This document shows positions 53,455 through 60,832 of a DNA stretch of 64,000 nucleotides, piece after piece. The stretch covers positions 682,001 to 746,000 of the forward strand of contig NZ_RQJP01000001.1 in the NCBI RefSeq assembly GCF_003858645.1, written 5' to 3'. The stretch comes from Larkinella knui. Lineage in GTDB: Bacteria; Bacteroidota; Bacteroidia; Cytophagales; Spirosomataceae. Under the pieces are notes generated by a model, which saw only the letters and a program-made list of their open reading frames with translations, did not search any database and was not told the origin of the DNA. Made by a program: the position numbers and the translations under genes. Every line of letters starts with the position of its first letter. Positions within the stretch are counted from its first letter, which is position 1.

Positions 53455-55737
53455 TTATTCAGTATAACACCGCACTTCCATCAAAGCCGCCGGAACCGGG
53501 CCGTTCATGGCTTTCAAATGAATCGTCAGGCTCCGGGTTTCCACGGGTTGCTCAAACCGGATCGTATTGCGGGTCTGGTGGTTGTCGCTCTCCTGAAAAA
53601 TGCGCTCTTTGCGGTCGTTGCAAAGAATATAACCGCGAACACAAAACGGAACTTCCGTTTCCGGGTGCGTCATAATCACGGTTTCGAGCGGATGATCGAA
53701 GTCGCCATCGAAGAACAGTTCTACCCGGCCAATGCGTTGCACCGATGGCCAGCTTAGGGTAATCGTCGGATTCGGATCCGCCGGGTCGGCCACGTAGGCA
53801 TTGGGTTGGTTCGTCGGACGCTGAATACCGTTGCGGAGGTTTTCGACGCCAAATAGTGCGATACCGGAGTCGATTTTGAGCGCCAGGTTTTGTCCTTTGG
53901 GCCGTCGTTCGGGCGTCCAGAACTCGAACGCATCCACGCCAATGTCTTCGGTGGGTTCCTGTTTGCCAAAATTGGAAACAGCCGCGTTGATTTTGTTGAA
54001 AACTGACAAAACGCCCGTCACCCGCAACGCACTGTATTGCAATCGAATGTGTTCATTTTTGGGAAAAGTCACAAACACATAACCCGGTTCATCCAAAACC
54101 GTGTCAAAATCCAGCTCGACGTCCTGTTTGCCTTTTTGCAGGGGAAGGGTAAGCGTGCGGAGCGTGACGTCCGGCGTATGATTATCCGGTTTGCTGCTCC
54201 GGCGCAGTTCGACCGTCAACGTGGTGGGCTGATCGGCACTGACCCAAACCGTCATCCCCGGAACCCGTCCGGCGGGTAAAGGCAGCATCTGGGCAGCCGC
54301 CGAAGTTAGTGGGATGATCGGGCCATCGGGTGGTAACTCATTTAAAATCAGTTCGCTGGAAGCCGAAAGCGTGGCCTGGTGCGTTAAATCGCTTTCGTCG
54401 TGCAGGTGCAAACCGGGGATGTGCTGACCGGTTTTGAGCAATTCCTGCTGCAATTTTTTCATGCGGTTGGGTTCAGTCAGGTCGCGGGGAAGCAAACCGT
54501 CCTGCGCACACAACACAGCCGCCATGCCGACGGCCTGGCCACCGTAGGCGCTCGTACCCATCACCCGCGAAGAGGCAAAAGCCACGTGCGAAGCACTGAT
54601 GATCCGTCCGGCAATGAACAGGTTTTTGATGTTGCGGCTGTAGAAGGACCGGTACGGAATCTGGTAAAGCCCTTTGCTGTGCCACTGGTTGCAACCCGGT
54701 TTTTCGGAAAATACGCCGTCGGCGGGGTGCAAATCCAGCGACCAGCCACCAAACGCCACGGCATCCGGATGCGTCCGTTGCTCCACCACATCCTGCTGTT
54801 TCAGGATGTAATCGCCTTCAAACCGGCGGCTTTCGCGTTTGCCGGGAATCTGTCCGACCCATTCGAGCGTCATCGTTTCGGCTTCGGGAAACTGCCCGGA
54901 ATTCTTGATGTGGTTCCAGACGCCGTAGACCACTTTCCAGAGTTCCCATTTGATGGTTTCGGTATCATGAACGGTATCGAGCCGACCGCCGTATTCGATC
55001 CACCACAACTGACAACCGAATTCTTTGGTGTTAAACCGCCGGTAGCGCGGAATTTGAGTGATGTCCTGAAGGGCATACGAAGGCGGTACGAACCGAACCG
55101 GTTTGCCCGTATCTTTCGAGTAAAAATAAAGCGAATGGCCCAGCAATTCCCCGTACTCGGCCGTGGGCGCGAATTTTTCCCCAAATTCCTCACTCGATTC
55201 GGCACCCATCCGAAACGCAGCGCCGGCCTGAAACGCCACCACGCCATCGCCCGAAGCATCGCAGAAGAGCGGAGCCACCAACTCGTAAGCCGTGCTGTTC
55301 TGGCTGCAAAAAGCCTTCAGTCCGGTGATGGTTTCGGCATCGGATTTCTCCACTTCGTAAACCGCCGTATTTAATAACAAGGTGATGTTCGGCTCGTTGA
55401 CGACTTTTTCGAGGATAATCGTATCAAAAATCAGCGGATTTCCTTCCGGATTCCGGTACAGGTTTTCGAGCAGAAGTTCGTCGATAAAACCGCCTTCGCG
55501 GGCCCAGCGGTTGTTGTTGCCCATGTGTGAAGTGGCTCCCAGAACCCAGAGCCGGACTTCGCTCGAGGAGTTGCCGCCCAGCACGGGCCGGTCCTGCACC
55601 AGCACAACCCGGATGCCGGCGCGGGACGCCGTAATGGCACAACAGGTACCGGAAAGTCCTCCGCCTACCACAATCAAATCAGCCTCATACCGGACGGTTT
55701 TCGGACTTCGTTTATCGGTTGCTTGTTCGCGTATCAT
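53455..55737 (-). CDS. FAD-dependent oxidoreductase (FAD_oxidored family) with C-terminal beta domain
   Basis: The 760-residue protein has an N-terminal FAD-binding domain (DLIVVGGGLSGTCCAITASRAG at 20-41; a conserved GGNSSSEVR; IFDTIILEKVV; CDASGDGVVAFQAGA) of the FAD_oxidored (PF12831) type, a substrate domain, and a C-terminal beta-sandwich region (about 570-760). Members of this family often sit in polysaccharide-utilisation loci; their substrate is poorly known. There is no signal peptide. The start overlaps the end of the GH2 gene by 26 bases on the same strand, so translation is coupled. Confidence 0.85.
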   Translation of the reverse strand: MIREQATDKRSPKTVRYEADLIVVGGGLSGTCCAITASRAGIRVVLVQDRPVLGGNSSSEVRLWVLGATSHMGNNNRWAREGGFIDELLLENLYRNPEGNPLIFDTIILEKVVNEPNITLLLNTAVYEVEKSDAETITGLKAFCSQNSTAYELVAPLFCDASGDGVVAFQAGAAFRMGAESSEEFGEKFAPTAEYGELLGHSLYFYSKDTGKPVRFVPPSYALQDITQIPRYRRFNTKEFGCQLWWIEYGGRLDTVHDTETIKWELWKVVYGVWNHIKNSGQFPEAETMTLEWVGQIPGKRESRRFEGDYILKQQDVVEQRTHPDAVAFGGWSLDLHPADGVFSEKPGCNQWHSKGLYQIPYRSFYSRNIKNLFIAGRIISASHVAFASSRVMGTSAYGGQAVGMAAVLCAQDGLLPRDLTEPNRMKKLQQELLKTGQHIPGLHLHDESDLTHQATLSASSELILNELPPDGPIIPLTSAAAQMLPLPAGRVPGMTVWVSADQPTTLTVELRRSSKPDNHTPDVTLRTLTLPLQKGKQDVELDFDTVLDEPGYVFVTFPKNEHIRLQYSALRVTGVLSVFNKINAAVSNFGKQEPTEDIGVDAFEFWTPERRPKGQNLALKIDSGIALFGVENLRNGIQRPTNQPNAYVADPADPNPTITLSWPSVQRIGRVELFFDGDFDHPLETVIMTHPETEVPFCVRGYILCNDRKERIFQESDNHQTRNTIRFEQPVETRSLTIHLKAMNGPVPAALMEVRCYTE

Positions 55738-57760
55738 TCGTCAGATCAATCGTTTGCGTAAGAATTGAAAAGCCAGTTGGTTTCAGAACCTCGACGGTCA
55801 TCGTTTTATCGAAACCACGGATCGGGAGTATAATTTCAGTTGTTTGTCCCGGTTGTAAGTCGGGAATGGTTTGGGTTGAATGGCCCGTTTTGAGCCGGTA
55901 TTGTTTGATCGCATAGGCCGGAAAATCCGGCCGGGCGGTGATGCGGAGCCTGAGTTGATGAACACCTTCGGCACCGGGTGTCCAGCTTATTTTTTCAACC
56001 GTTACCGGAGCCATACCGGTTTGGTGCGTGGCATACAGCGGTCGTTTCGAGCGGTCGTGCCGGACGAGTCCCCAGGGGCGGGTTCCGTCGGGATTGGTGC
56101 CGTCGTGCCGGCTGAGGTAATCGTTGTACGACCACCAGGATGCACCCACCACGTAGGGTAGTTGCCGGACATCGCTGAGGAATTTTTCGAGGTGGCTTAC
56201 CTGACCGGCTTCGCCGTTGCTGCCATCGGCCCGGGTGCCGTATTCACTGATGAAGATCGGTTTGTCGGGGTACAGCGCATGGATGTGTTTCAGGATGGCG
56301 GCATGATTGCCGTAGGTGTTGGTCGAGATAAAATCGCAATACTGACTCGCTTCGTCTTCCGGTTTTTTGGGCATAATATTCAACCGCATCGACGCGAAGG
56401 TATACAGCCGGGTCGGGTCGAGTTCGCGGGCGTAGGCAATCATATCTTTGGTCCAGCGCTGCCCGGCGGGTTGTTCGGAGAGGTATTCATTTCCGACGCT
56501 GTAGGCAATAACGCTGGGGTGGTTCCAGTCGCGTTCGGCCATCTCGCGAAACTGCTGCCGGAATTTGGTGCGAATGGTATCGTTGTCCATTTGCCGCGGG
56601 GTGAGCTGCCAGTTTCCAGCTTCCGTGATGATCAGCATGCCGTTACGGTCGGCCCAGTCGTAGACGGTTTCCGACGGCGTGTAGTGCGTCAGACGCTGCA
56701 ATTCCATGCCCGCTTCCTTCATCAGTCGCAAGTCCTTTTCAATGAGCCAATCCGGTTCCAGCGACCCCAAAGCCGGGTAGTCGACCACCCGGTTGCCGCC
56801 CGCTACCTTGATCGGCTGGCCGTTGAGCAGCAATTGGGCATTGCGAACTTCAACTTTCCGAATGCCGAAATGCGTTCGGACGGTATCGGTTCCGGCCATC
56901 ACCTGGACGTCATACAACGTCGGCTGGTCGATGCTCCAGAGTTTAACATCGGTGGCTTTCAGAGCGGTTTCGGCTTCCAGCACCACAATCTGATTGGCGG
57001 AACTACCAGGTTGCTGCTTCCAGTTGAGCGGTATTGTTTTACCACCTTGCTCGACTCGAAACGTTATTTTGGGCGCATTGGCCTGGGCCGTCGTGTTGCG
57101 AATGCGGGTTTTGATTTTCAGCGTAGCCGTCCCTTTTTGTAGGTCCGGTGTCGCTTCCACTTTCACGTTTTCGACATACACGTCCGGCTCAACCGTGAAA
57201 TAAACCGGACGAATCAGACCGCCATAATTAATCCAGCCGGGAAACGGGTCATTGGGTTGGTTGTTGTCTTTGGCACCCGGTATGGTTCCGGTCCGCCAGG
57301 TGTTATTGTTGACCGAAATGGCGATGGTGTTGGTGCCCGCTTTGAGGAAATCCGTCACATCGAAGTGAAACGGCGTATAGCCCCCTTCGTGCGTGCCAAC
57401 TTTCCGGTTGTTGATCCAGACGCCGGTTTCGTAATAGGCCGCATCGAAGTGGAGCAAAACCCGTTTGCCCGTGGTGGGCTGCCACGGAAATGTCCGGCGA
57501 TACCAGGCGGTTCCGGTGTAAAACTGGTAGCGCGGATCGACCGAAAAACAATGCGGCACCGTTACCTTGTTCCAGCGATTAAGCGGGGCATCTTCGCGGT
57601 ACCAGTTGCCGGTTTCACCGACGTCATTCGGGTCCATCGCAAACACCCACTCGCCATGCAGCGGAATAGCTTTCGGATCGCGGATGGTGTATTGGGCGAA
57701 GGAAGCCGTAGCAAACTGGAGTACTACGGAAAGGAATGCTATGTTTTTTTTGAATCTCAT
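55712..57760 (-). CDS. Exported GH2-family glycoside hydrolase
   Basis: The 682-residue protein has a signal peptide (1-22), the GH2 sugar-binding sandwich (PLHGEWVFAMDPNDVGETG, WYRRTFPWQP, DAAYYETGVWINNRKVGTHEGGYTPF), an immunoglobulin-like domain, and a TIM barrel with the acid/base glutamate in VIAYSVGNEYLSE (about 421) and the nucleophile in KPIFISEYGTRADG (about 506). The second pattern is close to beta-glucuronidases and related enzymes. Specificity is not fixed. It is followed without a gap by the FAD oxidoreductase and preceded by a symporter on the same strand. Confidence 0.9.
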   Translation of the reverse strand: MRFKKNIAFLSVVLQFATASFAQYTIRDPKAIPLHGEWVFAMDPNDVGETGNWYREDAPLNRWNKVTVPHCFSVDPRYQFYTGTAWYRRTFPWQPTTGKRVLLHFDAAYYETGVWINNRKVGTHEGGYTPFHFDVTDFLKAGTNTIAISVNNNTWRTGTIPGAKDNNQPNDPFPGWINYGGLIRPVYFTVEPDVYVENVKVEATPDLQKGTATLKIKTRIRNTTAQANAPKITFRVEQGGKTIPLNWKQQPGSSANQIVVLEAETALKATDVKLWSIDQPTLYDVQVMAGTDTVRTHFGIRKVEVRNAQLLLNGQPIKVAGGNRVVDYPALGSLEPDWLIEKDLRLMKEAGMELQRLTHYTPSETVYDWADRNGMLIITEAGNWQLTPRQMDNDTIRTKFRQQFREMAERDWNHPSVIAYSVGNEYLSEQPAGQRWTKDMIAYARELDPTRLYTFASMRLNIMPKKPEDEASQYCDFISTNTYGNHAAILKHIHALYPDKPIFISEYGTRADGSNGEAGQVSHLEKFLSDVRQLPYVVGASWWSYNDYLSRHDGTNPDGTRPWGLVRHDRSKRPLYATHQTGMAPVTVEKISWTPGAEGVHQLRLRITARPDFPAYAIKQYRLKTGHSTQTIPDLQPGQTTEIILPIRGFDKTMTVEVLKPTGFSILTQTIDLTNDTRTSNR

Positions 57761-57780
57761 GAGCAGATTTAGAACAACTT

Positions 57781-57809
57781 ACAAAGCCGTTCGCTTTGTG
57801 TTATATTTG
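57781..57809 (+). promoter_or_regulatory. Operator-like palindrome plus -7 element of the TA pair
   Basis: ACAAAGC at 57781-57787 and GCTTTGT at 57793-57799 are perfect inverted arms around CGTTC, and TATATTTG (57802-57809) matches the TAnnTTTG consensus three bases on. The start codon of the antitoxin follows 20 bases later. A palindrome abutting the promoter is the usual site for antitoxin autoregulation. Confidence 0.6.
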
Positions 57810-57828
57810 TGAAAAAACAAGCTATCAA

Positions 57829-58065
57829 ATGGCAACTTCACAAACCGCATCCACCCACTTGAGCAATCTTCAGATGGAGCTACTGAAGTTGTATCCTTAT
57901 TCGGTTTCGGACGAAGAATTAAAGGATATTCGACTTCTGCTGGCGGATTATTTTGCCCGGAAGGTTGATGAAGAAATGAACCAGCTTTGGCAGGAGAAAA
58001 ACTGGGACCAGCAAACCATTGAAACCTGGAAAAACGAGCATTTGCGTAACCGCTCTGCCGAATGA
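57829..58065 (+). CDS. Antitoxin-like 78-residue protein
   Basis: From ATG 57829 the product is helical and acidic, with YPYSVSDEELKDIRLLLADYF (28-48), followed by EEMNQLWQEKNWDQQTIETW. Proteins of this type precede PIN-domain genes in many Bacteroidota. The last bases overlap the PIN start codon (ATGA), so translation is coupled. There is no obvious DNA-binding domain, but an N-terminal segment could bind the palindrome upstream. It is best read as the antitoxin of the pair. Confidence 0.8.
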   Translation: MATSQTASTHLSNLQMELLKLYPYSVSDEELKDIRLLLADYFARKVDEEMNQLWQEKNWDQQTIETWKNEHLRNRSAE

Positions 58066-58469
58066 AAGTTGTTCTGGATATCAATGTTTTGCTCATTTCT
58101 CTTCCGGTTGCCTCCCCATATCGTCCGATTTTCGATGCGTTAAAAACAGGTCGTTTTGAATGCGTTGTCAGTACTCCCATTTTAGCTGAATACCACGAGA
58201 AACTAGCCGAAAAGACTTCTCCCAGTGTCGCTGATAATGTAATCAAACTCATTCTTTCTCTCGAAAACTGTACACTGCAATCTGTATATTTTGAGTGGGG
58301 ATTTAGGCATAATGATCCCGATGACAATAAGTACGTCGATTGCGCCTTAATGTCAAATGTTGACCATTTGGTTTCGGAAGACCGCCATTTTACAATTCTT
58401 CGTGACATTACGTTTCCCAAATTATCGGTGATCCGAATTGATGATTTTCTCCGGTTGTTGCAGCCCTGA
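58062..58469 (+). CDS. PIN-domain toxin (putative ribonuclease)
   Basis: The 135-residue protein starts MKVVLDINVLLISLP, with the first PIN aspartate (Asp 6) in the LDxN context, followed by VVSTPILAEYHEKL (conserved Glu) and the C-terminal acidic residues in RHNDPDDNKYVDCALMSNVD and LVSEDRHF. These match the quartet of metal-binding acids of PIN ribonucleases (COG1569-type). A PIN toxin cleaves RNA when freed from its antitoxin. The 3' end overlaps the convergent symporter gene by 48 bases. Confidence 0.85.
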   Translation: MKVVLDINVLLISLPVASPYRPIFDALKTGRFECVVSTPILAEYHEKLAEKTSPSVADNVIKLILSLENCTLQSVYFEWGFRHNDPDDNKYVDCALMSNVDHLVSEDRHFTILRDITFPKLSVIRIDDFLRLLQP

Positions 58470-60155
58470 AGGGATTTGAACCCGTCGCGATGCCAGCCAC
58501 GGAATCAGCGATCCCGCTAAGACCACTCCGGAAATGACCGCCGTAATCCCCGCGCCCTGCGTGGTCAGAAAACTCAGCCCGAACAGCATGACGGCAGTGA
58601 AAACCAGCGATGCGGCAATCACCCGCAGGCCAAAGCGGTTTTGCTTCTTCACTTCAATCGCTTCTTCTTCACTGACGGCTTCGGCCGCATCGATCCGTTT
58701 TTGTTTGTCGGCCGTGCGGTAATTCAGGTAGTCGTCGGCTACTTTTTCGCGGGATCTTGCCCAAAGTTCATAGGCTAATAAAAGCAGCAGCGGCAAGCCG
58801 ACGCCAATGATCGTTTCGGCTCCGCGCGTTAGTTTGAAATCCAGCAGCCAGGGCGAAACCGCTTTAAAGAACAGGTTGACCGTCAGCCCAATACCGGTAA
58901 CCCAGAGCGTCGCTTTTCCGGTCAGGCGTTTGGAGAACAGGGCCCAGAGGGGAGGAGCCAGCAGCGGCCCGCCCGAAATGGACGAGATGCTCAGCACCAC
59001 TTCCACGATACCGCCAGCCGCCGGAACCATCAGCGCAATGAGGATCATGCCGACTCCGAAAAACCACGAGGAGCCGCGGGCCACCCGCATCAGTTGTTTG
59101 TCCGACGCTTTCGGATTGATCAGCCCTTTGTAAATATCATTCGTGAAAACCGCCGAAACCACGTTCAGGGCTGTGTTGGCACTGGCCGAGGTTGAAAAAT
59201 ACATGCCCGTCAGCATCAGGCCCAGCAGGCCCGGCGGCAAAACGAGTTTGCAAATCATGAGGTAGGCGTTCTCGGTATCCAAACCGGTCAATGAGGGGTT
59301 GATGGCTTTGTAAATCATCGGCGGTAACATCCAGATGACCGGGCTGACGAGGTATAATCCCGCGAACAGAAAAGCCACTTTTTGGGCCGATTTGGGACTA
59401 TCGACGCTGGTATACCGCTGCACGAACGTCCAGTTTCCACCGATGTAGCAAATGTGGTAAATCACGAAAGCCGCCACAAATCCGAAGGTGTACTCGCCAT
59501 TCAGGAGGTTGAAAAAATCGTCGGGAACGGCTTTCGTGAATCCGGCAAAACCGCCCACTTTGTCGAGCGACAGCGGCAGCAGAATGAAAACAGCCGCCGA
59601 CAGAACCACAAACTGCAGAATGTCCGTCACCATCACCGCCCACAAGCCGCCAACGGCGGTATAGGCGATCATGAAAATGCCCAGGCCAATCGTGCAGGGA
59701 ACCAGCGGCAGATTCAGCGACGAGCTGACGAGTTTGGCCACCGGATAGAGCACCGATCCTTTGATAAAAACCGATACGAGCGTAAAAATGAAGATGTACA
59801 CTTTCTGGACCGTCAGCCCCAGCCGTTCGCGGATGAACTCGGCGGCTGTGAGTGCTCCGGCGGCTTTCCAGCGGGGCGCGAGGTACAAACCCGTGATCAG
59901 GGCACCAATGCACATCGTCCACTGAATCGTAATGGCTACCCAGCCGTGTTTGTAAGCGATGGATCCCCAGGCTACAAACGTTCCGGCCGAGAAAAAGCTC
60001 ATGAACAGCGACAGGCCGCCGATGAACCACGGCACGGCTTCTCCACCCGCAAAGAAGGATTTCAGGTTGCGCCCCGTTCGGGCAAACAGCATCCCGATGC
60101 CCAGCACGAACGCCGAGAAAATCAGGATGACGGCGGTATCAATGGATGTATTCAA
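58422..60155 (-). CDS. SSS-family sodium:solute symporter
   Basis: The 577-residue membrane protein has about 14 helices and SSS motifs: FFAGGEAVPWFIGGLSLFMSFFSAGTFV in the first part, SVFIKGSVLYP, VGGLWAVMVTDILQFVVL in the middle, and YFSTSASANTALNVVSAVFTNDIYKG. It should import a sugar, sugar acid or similar solute with Na+, and its neighbours (GH2, FAD oxidoreductase, helical hydrolase-like) point to a carbohydrate product. It is one unit of the minus-strand operon, split from GH2 by the TA cassette. Confidence 0.9.
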   Translation of the reverse strand: MNTSIDTAVILIFSAFVLGIGMLFARTGRNLKSFFAGGEAVPWFIGGLSLFMSFFSAGTFVAWGSIAYKHGWVAITIQWTMCIGALITGLYLAPRWKAAGALTAAEFIRERLGLTVQKVYIFIFTLVSVFIKGSVLYPVAKLVSSSLNLPLVPCTIGLGIFMIAYTAVGGLWAVMVTDILQFVVLSAAVFILLPLSLDKVGGFAGFTKAVPDDFFNLLNGEYTFGFVAAFVIYHICYIGGNWTFVQRYTSVDSPKSAQKVAFLFAGLYLVSPVIWMLPPMIYKAINPSLTGLDTENAYLMICKLVLPPGLLGLMLTGMYFSTSASANTALNVVSAVFTNDIYKGLINPKASDKQLMRVARGSSWFFGVGMILIALMVPAAGGIVEVVLSISSISGGPLLAPPLWALFSKRLTGKATLWVTGIGLTVNLFFKAVSPWLLDFKLTRGAETIIGVGLPLLLLLAYELWARSREKVADDYLNYRTADKQKRIDAAEAVSEEEAIEVKKQNRFGLRVIAASLVFTAVMLFGLSFLTTQGAGITAVISGVVLAGSLIPWLASRRVQIPSGLQQPEKIINSDHR

Positions 60156-60162
60156 GTTTTTC

Positions 60163-60170
60163 TATATTTG
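60163..60170 (+). promoter_or_regulatory. Candidate -7 element (TATATTTG)
   Basis: TATATTTG lies 18 bases before the GTG start of the DUF6934-like gene, and its divergent position also borders the symporter start at 60155. It is identical to the -7 element of the PIN cassette, so both plus-strand cassettes carry their own promoters. Confidence 0.5.
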
Positions 60171-60188
60171 TATGTAAAAATATAATCT

Positions 60189-60629
60189 GTGCATTACCCA
60201 AGTTATTCATTCCGTCGGAGCCAAAACGCTACTCAATTTTTCTTCGAAAGCATTGGACCACAAGGTAGCATTCAAAAAGTAGTGGTTGTCACAGCCACCG
60301 GTATCGACAATGTCTACAATCTGGGTTTAGGTGATTTTAACTCCCAAACCGGTGTGATTGACGATCTTACGATCAGTAATAATGGTGATACTGCCAAAAT
60401 TTTAGCTACGGTTTTTAGAATAGTGATATCCTACTTGGATGTCCATCCAGCGCATTTATTAATACTTGCCGGCAACACGCCGTCTCGAAATCGTCTATAT
60501 CGAATGGCCATCAATCAGGGATTTGAGGAACTCTCTCAATTTTTTTCGTTGTTAGGGTATCAGAATGATGAATGGGAATCGTTTAATTCTACCCATCATT
60601 ATGAACTCTTTTTGATTGGAAAGAAATAA
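60189..60629 (+). CDS. DUF6934-like protein
   Basis: The 146-residue protein (GTG start at 60189) shows the pattern of a family known in many Bacteroidota: FFESIGPQGSIQKVVVVTATG, NVYNLGLGDFNSQTGVIDDLTISNNGD (split here), TAKILATVFRIVISYLDVHPAHLLILAGNTPSRNRLYRMAI, and a C-terminal YELFLIGKK. I believe this is the DUF6934 group; the name is from memory. The family has no assigned function. The central DDLTISNNGDTAKILATV region is its most distinctive part. It is followed after 18 bases by a 54-residue gene, a two-gene layout that suggests a toxin-antitoxin or immunity-type pair. Confidence 0.7.
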   Translation: MHYPSYSFRRSQNATQFFFESIGPQGSIQKVVVVTATGIDNVYNLGLGDFNSQTGVIDDLTISNNGDTAKILATVFRIVISYLDVHPAHLLILAGNTPSRNRLYRMAINQGFEELSQFFSLLGYQNDEWESFNSTHHYELFLIGKK

Positions 60630-60647
60630 CACCTAAATTCATTAATA

Positions 60648-60812
60648 ATGGAAAAGCATATGGAAACCCAAAAAGAAATAGGACGGCCCGAAGTAGTTCC
60701 CAATCGTGTTTTGAAGGGCGTCGACGGACGCGAACCGTTTGCCGAAAAAATAGCCCGCGCCAATGCCGCTCTTGCGAAAGCGGGTGTTCCTGATGTTGCA
60801 AAAAAGAAATAG
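60648..60812 (+). CDS. 54-residue partner of the DUF6934-like gene
   Basis: ATG 60648 to TAG 60810-60812 encodes 54 residues: GRPEVVPNRVLKGVDGREPF, then FAEKIARANAALAKAGVPD and a Lys-rich end (VAKKK). Small proteins of this kind follow DUF6934-like genes elsewhere, as I recall. It starts 18 bases after its partner's stop and is probably translated from the same message. Function unknown; it may neutralise or stabilise the upstream protein. It is convergent with the hydrolase-like gene, with 20 bases between. Confidence 0.65.
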   Translation: MEKHMETQKEIGRPEVVPNRVLKGVDGREPFAEKIARANAALAKAGVPDVAKKK

Positions 60813-60832
60813 GATGTAGTCATTGTTTCTGC

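Noticed and set aside
54400-55374. 324-codon plus-strand open frame
   Set aside because: It lies entirely antisense to the FAD oxidoreductase, whose protein motifs are clear; the plus-strand product resembles no family and has an excess of Phe/His/Arg typical of an antisense shadow.
56162-57142. 326-codon plus-strand open frame
   Set aside because: Antisense to the GH2 gene with intact catalytic motifs; composition is shadow-like.
59382-60185. 267-codon plus-strand open frame
   Set aside because: Antisense to the SSS symporter; very rich in Arg, Gln, Asn and His, typical of a shadow of a membrane protein gene.
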